A stretch of 13,067 nucleotides of DNA from Treponema sp. (GCA_017613485.1 JAGADS010000259.1:1-13067); one strand, 5' to 3'; counted from the first letter of the stretch, positions 4,547 through 13,049 are shown. Numbers and translations: made by a program. Notes: generated from the sequence alone by a model not told the origin.

Positions 4547-5766
4547 TGTCAAATTTCAGAATTAAGCCGGGAATTCCAGGAGAAAGCCATGAAAGGGACG
4601 GAATGTTCTTTTTAATCTCCGTATTGATTTTGTGGGGATTGGGTATTCTTACGCTTTTTGTCTGTACGCCTTCCACTGCAGAGCGTCTTTTTGTTGATAA
4701 GTATTATTTTGTTACAAGACAGCTTGTGTTTTCTGCCATTGGTTTTGTAATAATGATTGTTTTGGCACTTGTTCCCCTAAAGATTATCCGAAAATTCCTT
4801 CCGGTATTTGTCCTGGGAACTTTTCTTACCTGTTTTTTACCGCTTATTCCAAAAATCGGTACTACAAGCCATGGTGCATCCCGCTGGGTAATAATTCCTC
4901 ACGTGGGAGGATTCCAGCCCTCTGAGTTTGCAAAGTTTGCCGTGGTTCTTTATCTTGCAAATCTTTTTGAGAAATATCTTGGAGCAACTCATACCGAGGA
5001 AAAAAACTTTCTTTATCCCCTCTTGGGGCTTTTTGCATTTGTAATCGTAGTTTTCCTTCAGAAGGACTTTTCAACAGGACTTTTTATTTTTGTTGTCGGT
5101 GTAATTATGTTCTTTGTATCCGGTGCAAAGATGAACTGGTTTGTTCCTCTTGTAATCCTTGCTATTCCATGCGTAATCCTCCTTATTGCCATGGAGCCCT
5201 ATCGAATTGAACGTGTTATGTCTCATCTTCATCCAGATGAATTTGAGCTTACAATAGGTTATCAGAGGAATGCCGCTGCACGTGCAATAGTAAACGGAGG
5301 ACTGTGGGGCAACGGTATGGGAAGCGGATTGACTTCAATTCATATTCCGGAGATTCAGACTGACTATATTTTTGCCGGCTGGTGCAATGCCATGGGACTT
5401 CTTGGTGTGGGAGTTTATTTTGCCCTGCTTATGTTTTTTTCATGGCGCGGATATTTAATCGCTTTTTCAACTACAAACAGGTTCTGCTGTTACGGAGCAT
5501 TTGGCTGTACGACCGTGATTTTGCTGCAGTCAATAATCAATATCGGTGTTGTATGCGGATTTTTACCGACAACCGGTATTCCTCTTCCGTTCTTTTCATC
5601 AGGCGGCACTTCCTTGATTGTTACCATGGCGATGTGCGGTTTTATCATGAACTGCTCGCATGCCCATGATGATGATGTTGAATATGTTTCAACCTATGAG
5701 GAAAATCCAAAATCAAATTCAAAATTCGAGACTATTGGTGGAGTGGTGGTAGAAAACTATGAGTGA
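4546..5766 (+). CDS. ftsW: Septal peptidoglycan polymerase FtsW (SEDS family)
   Basis: FtsW is the multi-pass glycosyltransferase that polymerises lipid II at the septum. The 406-residue protein has about ten hydrophobic segments and the SEDS landmarks: QPSEFAKFAVVLYLA, LQKDFSTGLFIF (in the place of LQPDLGT), GYQRNAAARAIVNGG followed by GLWGNGMGSG, IPEIQTDYIFAGW and TTGIPLPFFSSGGTSLI. The catalytic-loop Asp is kept (D273), but the two acidic residues normally following it (EE in TDFIFA--GEELG) are N281-A282 here. SEDS includes RodA and SpoVE, but the PFFSSGGTSL ending and the division context favour FtsW. The start is ATG 4546, sharing its A with the murF TGA, with AGGAGG (4533-4538) seven bases before. 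The last eight bases overlap ftsQ. Its usual transpeptidase partner FtsI is not encoded nearby. Confidence 0.94.
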   Translation: MSNFRIKPGIPGESHERDGMFFLISVLILWGLGILTLFVCTPSTAERLFVDKYYFVTRQLVFSAIGFVIMIVLALVPLKIIRKFLPVFVLGTFLTCFLPLIPKIGTTSHGASRWVIIPHVGGFQPSEFAKFAVVLYLANLFEKYLGATHTEEKNFLYPLLGLFAFVIVVFLQKDFSTGLFIFVVGVIMFFVSGAKMNWFVPLVILAIPCVILLIAMEPYRIERVMSHLHPDEFELTIGYQRNAAARAIVNGGLWGNGMGSGLTSIHIPEIQTDYIFAGWCNAMGLLGVGVYFALLMFFSWRGYLIAFSTTNRFCCYGAFGCTTVILLQSIINIGVVCGFLPTTGIPLPFFSSGGTSLIVTMAMCGFIMNCSHAHDDDVEYVSTYEENPKSNSKFETIGGVVVENYE

Positions 5767-6610
5767 TGCTTTGTATACGGATATTCCATTTTCTGCTTTT
5801 GATGATTATTCAAGGCGGGCTGGGGAAGTGAAAGCTAAAAAGACAAAGGTAAAAAAAGACAAAAAAGTAACCGTACTCAAGGTTTTTGTAATTGTAATAG
5901 CATTCCTGCTTCTTGCTGAGCTTATTGTAATGACCGTTATTGTTCCAGGTTTTACGACTGTTCACATTCAGTTTACCGGTGTAAGCAGGATTTCCATGGA
6001 GAAACTTGAGTCAAAGGTAAGTGAATTCGGTGGAAGCACATGGATTCAGTTTGATACTGCAAAGGCTGTTTCTGTAATAGGAAGTATGCCGGAGGTAGAG
6101 CGTGTTACTGTCGACAAGCATTTCCCGGACAGGGTAACGATTGACATAAAGGAAAGGGAAGCTGTTGCAAAGACGATTTTATACAGCGACGGACATCCTG
6201 TTACTGTTCAGATTGACCAGAACGGTGTTTTATTCACCTCGGATACGGTTTCCGTTGTAACAGATACAAGCATTCCACTGATTTCAGGGCTTCCGTTGGA
6301 CAATGTTCAGGAGGGAATGAGGCTTCCGACTGTTTACCGTTCCCTTATGGAGCATGTTTCCCAAATCAGGAGGCTTCCGCAGAAATATTTTGCCGCAATC
6401 TCAGAAATTCAGGTGGTCCCCAAGGAATTTGGCAATTATGAGCTTGTTGTATACCCTATTCACACTCATGTGCGTGTTTTGGTCGATAACACCTTGAATG
6501 AAGACGCATTAAAGTATATGATGGTTGTGCTTGATGTTGTAAATTCTATTGAGCCGGATGTTGTGGAGATTGATTTGCGCTACGGTTCGGTTTCATACAG
6601 AAAGCAGTAG
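5759..6610 (+). CDS. ftsQ: Cell division protein FtsQ/DivIB
   Basis: FtsQ is a bitopic protein that scaffolds FtsL and FtsB and regulates septal wall synthesis. The 283 residues contain a cytoplasmic tail with a Lys-rich stretch (KAKKTKVKKDKK, 25-36), one membrane segment (about 39-62), then a POTRA-like domain beginning at FTTVHIQFTG (about 65-137), with MPEVERVTVDKHFPDRVTID and KEREAVAKT. A larger periplasmic beta domain follows, with IDQNGVLF and IPLISGLP. This order is diagnostic for FtsQ/DivIB. The ATG at 5759 lies eight bases inside the ftsW 3' end, with a GGTGGT-type ribosome-binding site (5745-5750). ftsA follows 13 bases after its stop. The length is typical, and nothing appears broken. 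Confidence 0.93.
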   Translation: MSDALYTDIPFSAFDDYSRRAGEVKAKKTKVKKDKKVTVLKVFVIVIAFLLLAELIVMTVIVPGFTTVHIQFTGVSRISMEKLESKVSEFGGSTWIQFDTAKAVSVIGSMPEVERVTVDKHFPDRVTIDIKEREAVAKTILYSDGHPVTVQIDQNGVLFTSDTVSVVTDTSIPLISGLPLDNVQEGMRLPTVYRSLMEHVSQIRRLPQKYFAAISEIQVVPKEFGNYELVVYPIHTHVRVLVDNTLNEDALKYMMVVLDVVNSIEPDVVEIDLRYGSVSYRKQ

Positions 6611-6623
6611 TACGGGGGATAAA

Positions 6624-7895
6624 TTGAGTAATATTGTTGTGGGGCTTGACATCGGCACCAGTTTTATTCGGTGCGTAATCGGGCAGCTGGACGAAGAAAA
6701 CCATATGCAGGTCATAGGAGCGGCAAAAAAGCCTTCCAAGGGACTTCGCAACGGGGTTATTGTCAATATAGATGCCGCAGTCTCCGCAATAAAAGAAACT
6801 CTAGAAGCCGCAGAACTCATGGCAGGTGTAATTGTTACATCTGTTTTTACTGCTATAGGCGGTTCTCAGGTTGAAGGAAGAAGCTCATCTTCTGGTGTTG
6901 CTGTTGATACCACAAAACATAACCGCAGGATGGAAATATCCGATGACACAAAGGACAGGGCAATAGAATCTGCCAGAGCCATTGTAATCCCGCTTGGAAA
7001 ACAGACACTTCATGTAATTCCCCAGGAATATAAAATTGACGAGATACCAGGATATAAGGAGCCTGTCGGAAGCCTTGGCGTTCGTCTTGATGTTTCTGTC
7101 TATATTGTTACGGCATCAATTACTGCCTGCTCAAACTTGGATTTGTGTGTAAAGAGGGCAGGCCTTAATCTTGACGGTGTGATGCTGAAAACCCTGGCTG
7201 CTTCCATTGCAACCCTTCACGAGGAAGAAATGGAGCTTGGCTCAATCCTCATTGATCTGGGAGCTGATTCCACAGACGTTATGGTCATTTACAAGGGGTC
7301 ACCTACATATATTACGTCAATTCCTGTGGGCGGTAATTTTGTCACCAATGATATAGTTCAGGTAAAGGGCATTCCTTTTGCCGATGCAGAGCAGATAAAG
7401 GTTAATTCCGGATGCTGCTGGATAGAAGGTTCTGAAGCCGACGAGGAAGTAATCATCCGTGAGATAGGGGCACGCCCAGCTGAACAGACCACACGATATG
7501 AGCTGTGCGAGATAATTCAGCCGCGAATGGAAGAAATAATGAGTATGGCAAAACGCGAGGTTGTACTGCATTCAGGCTTAAAGCAGCTTAACGGAAGCAT
7601 AGTCCTTACCGGTGGCGGTGCATTGATGCCGGGTGCAGTTCAGCTTGCACAGAGTGTGTGGCGTACAACTTCTGTACGTGTCGGTGAATGTCCTGATATG
7701 GGCCGTCTTCCAGATACAAACAGTTATTTTTACCGGAGCTGTGATTTTGCAACAGTAACGGGACTTATGCTTGCCAACAAGAAAAATGCAAGTAAGGAAA
7801 AATCCCGCCGTGTCAGGGTAAGGCGTGATGATGAGAATTCAATTGCGGAAGGTGTCGGAACAAAAATCAAGACTTTCTTTAAGAAATTCTTTTGA
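6624..7895 (+). CDS. ftsA: Cell division protein FtsA (actin-like membrane anchor of FtsZ)
   Basis: FtsA is an actin-family ATPase that tethers FtsZ to the membrane and signals to the septal synthases. The 423 residues show the actin-fold motifs: phosphate-1 GLDIGTSFIRCVIG, the FtsA-specific SHS2-like 1C region around DTTKHNRRMEISDD and LHVIPQEYKID, phosphate-2 ILIDLGADSTDVMVI, and the adenosine motif SIVLTGGGALMPG. It ends with an amphipathic helix (GTKIKTFFKKFF) typical of the membrane-targeting sequence. The start is the TTG at 6624. The conserved N-terminus begins there, and GGGGGA (6614-6619) lies four bases upstream. A longer in-frame ATG at 6549 would lie inside ftsQ and add 25 unrelated residues. 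The TTG start may lower FtsA output relative to FtsZ, as the FtsA:FtsZ ratio usually requires. Confidence 0.96.
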   Translation: MSNIVVGLDIGTSFIRCVIGQLDEENHMQVIGAAKKPSKGLRNGVIVNIDAAVSAIKETLEAAELMAGVIVTSVFTAIGGSQVEGRSSSSGVAVDTTKHNRRMEISDDTKDRAIESARAIVIPLGKQTLHVIPQEYKIDEIPGYKEPVGSLGVRLDVSVYIVTASITACSNLDLCVKRAGLNLDGVMLKTLAASIATLHEEEMELGSILIDLGADSTDVMVIYKGSPTYITSIPVGGNFVTNDIVQVKGIPFADAEQIKVNSGCCWIEGSEADEEVIIREIGARPAEQTTRYELCEIIQPRMEEIMSMAKREVVLHSGLKQLNGSIVLTGGGALMPGAVQLAQSVWRTTSVRVGECPDMGRLPDTNSYFYRSCDFATVTGLMLANKKNASKEKSRRVRVRRDDENSIAEGVGTKIKTFFKKFF

Positions 7896-7930
7896 AAAAT
7901 TATAAAATGGGATATAGATTGGGAGGAAAT

Positions 7931-9322
7931 ATGATTGAATTGTCTGTGGAGAATAATACGGGAACGGCTTTACATGCACCCAGCCCTACCGTTATAAAGA
8001 TTATCGGTTGCGGCGGTGGTGGTTCTTCTGCTGTCAACAGGATGGTGGAAGCAGGTGTCAGCGATGTGGAATTTGTCGTTTTGAACACTGATATGCAGGC
8101 TCTTCAGGTTTCACATGCACAAACAAGGCTTCCTATAGGACAGGAACTCACAGGTGGTCTTGGTGCCGGCGGTAATCCAGAGGTAGGTGAGAATGCCGCC
8201 ATGGAAGATAAGGAAAAAATCGCAGAAGTCATAAGCGGTGCCGACATGGTTATAATTACAGCAGGTATGGGTGGTGGAACTGGAACAGGATCTGCTCCGA
8301 TTGTTGCTCAGATTGCACATGATCAGGGAGCTTTGACTGTTGGTGTAGTTACAACTCCCTTTGAATTTGAGGCCGCCATCAGGATGGAATATGCAAGAAA
8401 CGGCCTGAAAAAACTTCGTGAGCATGTGGACAGCCTGATTATAATTCCCAATCAGCAGATAATGAAAATCGTAGGTAACGATAAAAAACTGTCTTATAAG
8501 CAGGCATTCCGACTGGCAGATGATGTCCTCTGTCAGGGTGTTCAGGGAATAACCGAGATAATTACAAAACCTGGTGTGGTAAACTGCGACTTTGCAGATG
8601 TAAAGACAGTCATGCAAAACCAGGGAGATGCAATCCTTGGTGTAGGTATTGCAGGTGGAGAAAACCGTGCAGTGGAGGCAGCACAAAAGGCAATTACCAA
8701 CCCGATGCTGGAAAACCGCCATATCGACGGTGCAAGCAATATCCTTGTCAATATTACATCAGCAGAAGACCTTGCTATGGTTGAGGTTGAAGAGATTATC
8801 AGGAATATTACAGCCTCTGCCGATAAGAGGCTCAAGCTGTTCTGGGGACAGGTTCTTGATCCTTCAATGGAGGACAAGATTTCTGTTACCGTCATAGCAA
8901 CCGGTTTTGAACCGACTGATGAGGACAGGGCTCGTCTTGCAAGAGAAGAACAGGAAAGAAAGGCAAAAAGCAATGTCATGTCATACGGTGACTTTGAGCG
9001 CCTTGTAAATGGAACTCCGTCTGAGCCAAAGGAAGAAAAAACCGAGCTGACAGGAAAATTCAGTACGGTGGCTGTCAATACGGATTCACTTTTTGCAAAT
9101 GAAAGCGATAGTGATTCTCTTCTGTCTGATTCAGGGACAACATCCGATGAGGAGGCTACATTGGGTGAATCGCTGAAACAGGCAATGGCAAGTCAGCACA
9201 GGACAAGAAATGAACCTCCACGTTCTTTTAACCGTAACCCTAATGATTTGACCCAGCCTGCTGTATGGAGAAACAAGCTGGACGGATTGAACAGAAACAT
9301 AAACCTGACCTTAGACGACTAG
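7931..9322 (+). CDS. ftsZ: Cell division GTPase FtsZ
   Basis: FtsZ is the tubulin homologue that polymerises into the Z ring with GTP. With ATG 7931 it has 463 residues. Visible motifs are the nucleotide loop GCGGGGSSAVNRM (26-38), the tubulin signature GGGTGTGSAP (114-123), and the T7 catalytic loop NCDFADVKT (218-226, with Cys where Val is usual). After residue 320 comes an acidic, Ser/Glu-rich linker of over 100 residues. The C-terminal peptide is recognisable as QPAVWRNKLDGL, followed by about ten extra residues ending in LTLDD, so the FtsA-binding peptide is not quite terminal. I chose ATG 7931 because GGGAGG (7921-7926) lies four bases upstream. ATG 7907 and TTG 7892 add unconserved residues and have no ribosome-binding site. 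The 35-base gap after ftsA is the largest downstream of rsmH. Confidence 0.97.
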   Translation: MIELSVENNTGTALHAPSPTVIKIIGCGGGGSSAVNRMVEAGVSDVEFVVLNTDMQALQVSHAQTRLPIGQELTGGLGAGGNPEVGENAAMEDKEKIAEVISGADMVIITAGMGGGTGTGSAPIVAQIAHDQGALTVGVVTTPFEFEAAIRMEYARNGLKKLREHVDSLIIIPNQQIMKIVGNDKKLSYKQAFRLADDVLCQGVQGITEIITKPGVVNCDFADVKTVMQNQGDAILGVGIAGGENRAVEAAQKAITNPMLENRHIDGASNILVNITSAEDLAMVEVEEIIRNITASADKRLKLFWGQVLDPSMEDKISVTVIATGFEPTDEDRARLAREEQERKAKSNVMSYGDFERLVNGTPSEPKEEKTELTGKFSTVAVNTDSLFANESDSDSLLSDSGTTSDEEATLGESLKQAMASQHRTRNEPPRSFNRNPNDLTQPAVWRNKLDGLNRNINLTLDD

Positions 9323-9323
9323 G

Positions 9324-10253
9324 ATGAGTGTTTTAGAGTCAATGCCTGAGCTGATACAGGGTTTTTACAATGACCTTGTACTGGTTGAACGCCGGGCCGA
9401 GCTTTCTGCTGAAACTTACTGCATTTCGTGCAGAGAATTTCTGGCATGGCTTGAAGAAAAAAAAATAGAGCTTTCTAGCGTGCAGGTCAAGGATCTGATA
9501 TATTTTTTTGCATGGCGCAAGGAGAACGGCTCATCATCCCAGACTCTTGCAAAGGATATTTCTGCTCTCAGGGCATTCGGAGCATATTTAAAAAGGCAGG
9601 GAATATGGCAGGAAAACCTGTCACTCGAACTGGATCGTCCAAAGGCTTCACGGCTTTTACCGTCTGTTTTATCTGTAGAGGAGGTTGACTCCCTTCTGGC
9701 AGTGATAGATGTGACAAAACCGCTTGGAATCAGGGACAGGGCTCTTTTTGAGCTGATATACAGCTGCGGACTTCGTATAAGCGAGGCATCCGGGCTTTTG
9801 GTGTCCAACGTGCATTTTGACGAGAGAATCATCATGGTGCATGGAAAGGGAGACAAGGAACGTATCGTACCTTTTGGGGAGCAGGCATCTTTCTGGCTCA
9901 GGAAGTGGCTTTCGGAGGTAAGACCGAATATCGTAGGTTCAAGGCAGATTTCCTATGTTTTTGTCAACTGCAGGGGAGAAATGCTTTCAAGAAAGGGTAT
10001 TTGGAAAAATTTTCAGGAGCTGGAGAAAAAAAGCGGCGTTCATGCAAAGGTGCATACATTGAGGCATTCGTTTGCAACTCATCTTTTGTCCGGCGGAGCT
10101 GATTTGCGTTCAGTTCAGGAATTACTTGGGCATTCAGATCTGGCTACAACCCAGATTTATACACATATAGACAATGAGCAGCTTCGGGAATACCACAGGG
10201 GATATTTCCCGGGACATGCTGATAAAAGCAGGCATTCAGGAGAAGAAAAATGA
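9324..10253 (+). CDS. Tyrosine recombinase, XerC/XerD type
   Basis: Xer recombinases resolve chromosome dimers at dif during division. The 309-residue protein has an N-terminal SAM-like DNA-binding domain (about 5-95) and a C-terminal catalytic domain with every active-site residue: R151 (YSCGLRISEA), K175 (HGKGDKER), H244 and R247 (HTLRHSFATHLL), H270 (LLGHSDL) and nucleophile Y279 (TTQIYTH). Length and motifs match XerC/XerD rather than phage integrases. I leave the symbol blank because XerC and XerD cannot be separated by eye. The ATG at 9324 comes one base after the ftsZ stop and has no clear Shine-Dalgarno, so translation probably depends on termination of ftsZ; ATG 9342 (MPELIQGF) is an alternative start. 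Its stop overlaps the lipoprotein gene (ATGA). Direct linkage to ftsZ fits a role at the septum. Confidence 0.93.
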   Translation: MSVLESMPELIQGFYNDLVLVERRAELSAETYCISCREFLAWLEEKKIELSSVQVKDLIYFFAWRKENGSSSQTLAKDISALRAFGAYLKRQGIWQENLSLELDRPKASRLLPSVLSVEEVDSLLAVIDVTKPLGIRDRALFELIYSCGLRISEASGLLVSNVHFDERIIMVHGKGDKERIVPFGEQASFWLRKWLSEVRPNIVGSRQISYVFVNCRGEMLSRKGIWKNFQELEKKSGVHAKVHTLRHSFATHLLSGGADLRSVQELLGHSDLATTQIYTHIDNEQLREYHRGYFPGHADKSRHSGEEK

Positions 10254-10990
10254 AAAAGCTTTCACTTGTACTTTTTGTTTCAGTAACTCTTTTGTCAATG
10301 ACATTAGTTTCATGCGGGGACACATATAAATCAGTAAAGCGTATGCAGCAGATGGAAGAGGGCGTTTCTTCTCCTACGACCAAGGAAGAGCTAAAGGAAG
10401 CCATAGAAAAATACGACAGGCGTGCAATCGACCTTGTTACAACCCAGGCTCAGGAAGGAATATGGTGGAAAATACTGGGAACACGCTATCTGGACGAGGA
10501 AATGTACGGTCAGGCCTACGAATGTTTCCAGAAGGCCGTGTCATATTACCCAGACAATGCAAACCTCTATTTTTATCTGGCTGTCTGTGCCGGTTATATA
10601 GCAAACAGTACGATAGACTGGAATGTGGAGGCCCAGGGTACGACTCAGGAAATCAAGCTGCGTTATCTGCGTGTGTCAGAGGAGTCATATCAGAGGGCTC
10701 TTTCCATAGACCCAAAATATTACAGGGCAATGTATGGAATCGGTGTCCTTTATGTCTTTGCCCTTGAGGAAAGCGACAAGGCAATTCCATATCTGGAGAA
10801 CTTCCTTGCGGTTCAGACAAAGGATTCAGACGGAATGTTTGTCCTTGCACGTGCATATTACGATACCATGCAGTATGAGAAGGCCATAGCCGTTTACGAT
10901 AAAATCATAGAATTAAAGCCAAGCACCCAGAAAGTTGCGGATGCGGAGGCCAACAAACATATAGTAACCGAAGCATTATATTCAAACTGA
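10250..10990 (+). CDS. TPR-repeat lipoprotein of unknown function
   Basis: The 246-residue product begins with a lipoprotein signal peptide: MKK, a hydrophobic core (about 4-18) and the lipobox LVSC, with the acylated Cys at residue 22 followed by Gly-Asp. The rest is helical with at least three tetratricopeptide repeats: YGQAYECFQKAVSYYPDNAN, EESYQRALSIDPKYYRAM (followed by YGIGVLYV), and ARAYYDTMQYEKAIAVYDKI ending in ELKPS. Such proteins are usually periplasmic scaffolds anchored to a membrane; the partner here is unknown. The ATG overlaps the recombinase stop by four bases, with AGGAGAAG (10238-10245) upstream, so it is translated as part of the operon. Its place directly after ftsZ and xer suggests, but does not show, a role in cell-envelope division. 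dprA follows nine bases after the stop. Confidence 0.85.
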   Translation: MKKLSLVLFVSVTLLSMTLVSCGDTYKSVKRMQQMEEGVSSPTTKEELKEAIEKYDRRAIDLVTTQAQEGIWWKILGTRYLDEEMYGQAYECFQKAVSYYPDNANLYFYLAVCAGYIANSTIDWNVEAQGTTQEIKLRYLRVSEESYQRALSIDPKYYRAMYGIGVLYVFALEESDKAIPYLENFLAVQTKDSDGMFVLARAYYDTMQYEKAIAVYDKIIELKPSTQKVADAEANKHIVTEALYSN

Positions 10991-10999
10991 CGGGTTTAT

Positions 11000-11995
11000 A
11001 TGTGGGATAGCCTGGATTTAGCCCTTGCATCAATCAGTTTTTTGTCTCTCAGGGAAAAAAATCTTTTAAAGAATAATCTTGACAGTTTGGACACTCTTGC
11101 TGTAATTTCTATAGAGGAGATTTCTTCTATCATAGGAAGGACTGTAAAGCCCAAATCATGGAATGCAAAAGAGTGTGTAAGGCAGGCTGAAATATCCAGA
11201 AGGCTTATGGAAAGCTTTGGAATTACGGCTACAGTTCACAGGGATCCGGATTTTCCTGCCATGCTCAGGGAAATGTATGATCCCCCGTACATGCTCTTTT
11301 TCCGGGGTAACCCTGAATGTCTTGGCAAACGCTCTGTATCAGTTGTGGGAACAAGACATATATGCCGTGAAGCTGCCGAAAGGACACGGGATTTCTGCCA
11401 TGATGCTGCCCTTGACGGAATGCTTGTTATTAGCGGACTAGCTTACGGTGTGGACTCATGGGCTCATAAGGGTGCTCTTTCTGCATGTGAGGACGGGGCG
11501 GTACAGGTTACTGCAGCGGTTCTTCCCTGCGGAATAGACACAGTTGTTCCCTATGGCAACAGGAAAACGGCGGAGGCTATAATAAAAAGCGGAGGAGTGC
11601 TTTTAAGCGAGTATCTTCCCGGAATAGGAGCTGAACCCTGGCGTTTTGTACAGAGAAACCGGCTTATCGCATCTCTTTCTCCTGAAACGCTTGTCATGCA
11701 GGCACCTCCGGGTAGCGGTGCTTTGATTACGGCTTCTTTTGCCCTGGACTACAATCGCGAGCTGTTTTTTCATGAGGCATGTTTCTGTAAGGATGCCGTG
11801 GAATTCTCCAGAGTGCAGTCTGAACGCCTGAAAGCGCAGAAGACTAAAACTGCTCAGAACAAGCTTGCCCATTCAGCGGATTCGTATGTTTCCGAAGGGG
11901 CGGCTGTGATAAAAAACTATAAAGACTTTGTCCTTGCCATGGAAAACGGACAGGACACTCAGATAAAACAGGCTCAGATGAAGCTGTTTGACTGA
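11000..11995 (+). CDS. dprA: DNA-processing protein DprA (Smf)
   Basis: DprA binds incoming single-stranded DNA and loads RecA; it is also present in many bacteria not known to be transformable. The 331 residues show an N-terminal helix-hairpin-like region (1-70) and a Rossmann-type core with SVVGTRH (114-120), VISGLAYGVDSWAHKGAL (143-160), VLPCGIDTVVP, LLSEYLPG (201-208), FVQRNRLIASLS (216-227) and GSGALITASFAL (238-249). The usual tail after this (a PG...GtN stretch, then LI-GA) is altered: a Cys-containing FFHEACFCKDAVEF and a Lys/Gln-rich stretch precede SEGAAVIKNYKDFV. No C-terminal winged-helix domain is seen. The ATG at 11000 lies nine bases after the lipoprotein stop, without a clear ribosome-binding site. 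dprA followed by topA is a gene order also found in Bacillus subtilis and other bacteria. Confidence 0.93.
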   Translation: MWDSLDLALASISFLSLREKNLLKNNLDSLDTLAVISIEEISSIIGRTVKPKSWNAKECVRQAEISRRLMESFGITATVHRDPDFPAMLREMYDPPYMLFFRGNPECLGKRSVSVVGTRHICREAAERTRDFCHDAALDGMLVISGLAYGVDSWAHKGALSACEDGAVQVTAAVLPCGIDTVVPYGNRKTAEAIIKSGGVLLSEYLPGIGAEPWRFVQRNRLIASLSPETLVMQAPPGSGALITASFALDYNRELFFHEACFCKDAVEFSRVQSERLKAQKTKTAQNKLAHSADSYVSEGAAVIKNYKDFVLAMENGQDTQIKQAQMKLFD

Positions 11996-12017
11996 TGGAA
12001 AAAATAGAGGTATTAAA

Positions 12018-13049
12018 ATGGCTGTGAAAAGTGTGAAAAAAGCAAAAAGCAGTGCAAAGGCAAAAAGAGTACTTGTCATAGTGGAATCCCCGGCAAAAGC
12101 CAAGACAATCGAGCACTATCTGGGCTCAGGCTATACCGTCAGGGCTTCTATGGGACACCTCATAGACCTGCCAAAAAGCCGGCTTGCAATAGATGTCAAC
12201 AATCATTTTCAGCCGGAATACATAACAGTTCGCGGAAGGGCAAAGCTTTTAAAGGAGCTTCAGAAGGATGCCAAGAATTCAACTCAGATTCTGCTTGCAT
12301 CTGATAACGACCGTGAGGGAGAAGCCATAGCCTGGCACTTGAACAATGCTCTTTCAGAAAAAAGCGAGAGTCCGATTCAGCGCATAGTATTCAACGAGAT
12401 TACACCGGTTGCCATAAAGGAAGCCGTAAAGCATCCACGTGACATAGACGAGGCAAAGGTAAATGCACAGAAGGCACGCCGTGTTCTTGACCGCCTTGTG
12501 GGATATAACCTTAGCCCTCTGTTGTGGAAGAAGGTAAAGAATGGTCTTAGTGCAGGCCGTGTTCAGTCTGTTGCATTGCGCCTTATCTGCGAGAGGGAAA
12601 AGGAAGTTGAGGATTTTATCCCTGAGGAATACTGGACCCTTGATGCGGATTTTGTAAAGGGAAAGACAAAATTCACCGCCCAGCTTGTTCAATACAAGGA
12701 AAGCAAGCCAGAGCTAAAAAATGAAAAATCTGTTCAGGACATCATAAAAGAGATACAGGGAAGCGAATGTGTGGTCATCGACAAAAAGGAAACCGAGAAA
12801 ACCGTGCGTCCTAAGGCACCTTTCACCACATCAAAACTTCAGCAGGCAGCGGCCAACCGTTTGGGATTCACCTCAAAAAAGACCATGCAGATTGCCCAGC
12901 AGCTTTATGAGGGTATTCAGATAGGCTCAACACGCGTAGGTCTTATCACATACATGCGTACCGACTCCGTGCGTATCTCCCAGACTGCCATTGATGACGT
13001 AAGGGGCTGGAGAGAAAAGAATTATCCTGAGCAGCTTCCACCGGAATAA
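12018..13049 (+). CDS. topA: DNA topoisomerase I TopA, N-terminal part with premature stop near the window end
   Basis: TopA relaxes negative supercoils by cutting one strand. The reading frame gives 343 residues: a Lys-rich leader, the Toprim domain with VIVESPAKAKTIE (E23) and DNDREGEAIAWHL (D96, D98), then the core with ARRVLDRLVGYNLSPLLWKK, GLSAGRVQSVALRLI and the catalytic tyrosine Y312 in GLITYMRTDS. It stops with TAA at 13047-13049, about 30 residues after Y312, in a region that normally leads to a conserved AQ(D/E)AHEAIRP segment. The family is usually about 700 to 860 residues, so half is missing. From 13045 the +1 frame reads NKLSVQL, which resembles the expected continuation, so a small indel is likely. 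The start is ATG 12018, with AGAGG (12006-12010) seven bases before. The in-frame TTG at 11988 lies inside dprA and is rejected. Confidence 0.9.
   Translation: MAVKSVKKAKSSAKAKRVLVIVESPAKAKTIEHYLGSGYTVRASMGHLIDLPKSRLAIDVNNHFQPEYITVRGRAKLLKELQKDAKNSTQILLASDNDREGEAIAWHLNNALSEKSESPIQRIVFNEITPVAIKEAVKHPRDIDEAKVNAQKARRVLDRLVGYNLSPLLWKKVKNGLSAGRVQSVALRLICEREKEVEDFIPEEYWTLDADFVKGKTKFTAQLVQYKESKPELKNEKSVQDIIKEIQGSECVVIDKKETEKTVRPKAPFTTSKLQQAAANRLGFTSKKTMQIAQQLYEGIQIGSTRVGLITYMRTDSVRISQTAIDDVRGWREKNYPEQLPPE

Noticed and set aside
6549..6623. Longer FtsA starting inside ftsQ
   Set aside because: The extra 25 residues are ftsQ sequence in another frame; the conserved FtsA N-terminus and a ribosome-binding site mark TTG 6624.
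7892..7930. Longer FtsZ start (TTG 7892 or ATG 7907)
   Set aside because: No Shine-Dalgarno before either; GGGAGG precedes ATG 7931.
8111..9078. Long minus-strand ORFs opposite ftsZ
   Set aside because: They lie entirely opposite a conserved gene, lack family motifs and ribosome-binding sites, and mirror its codon pattern.
13044..13049. Programmed ribosomal frameshift in topA
   Set aside because: No slippery heptamer or downstream structure can be seen in the remaining 18 bases; an indel or end-of-sequence error is simpler.
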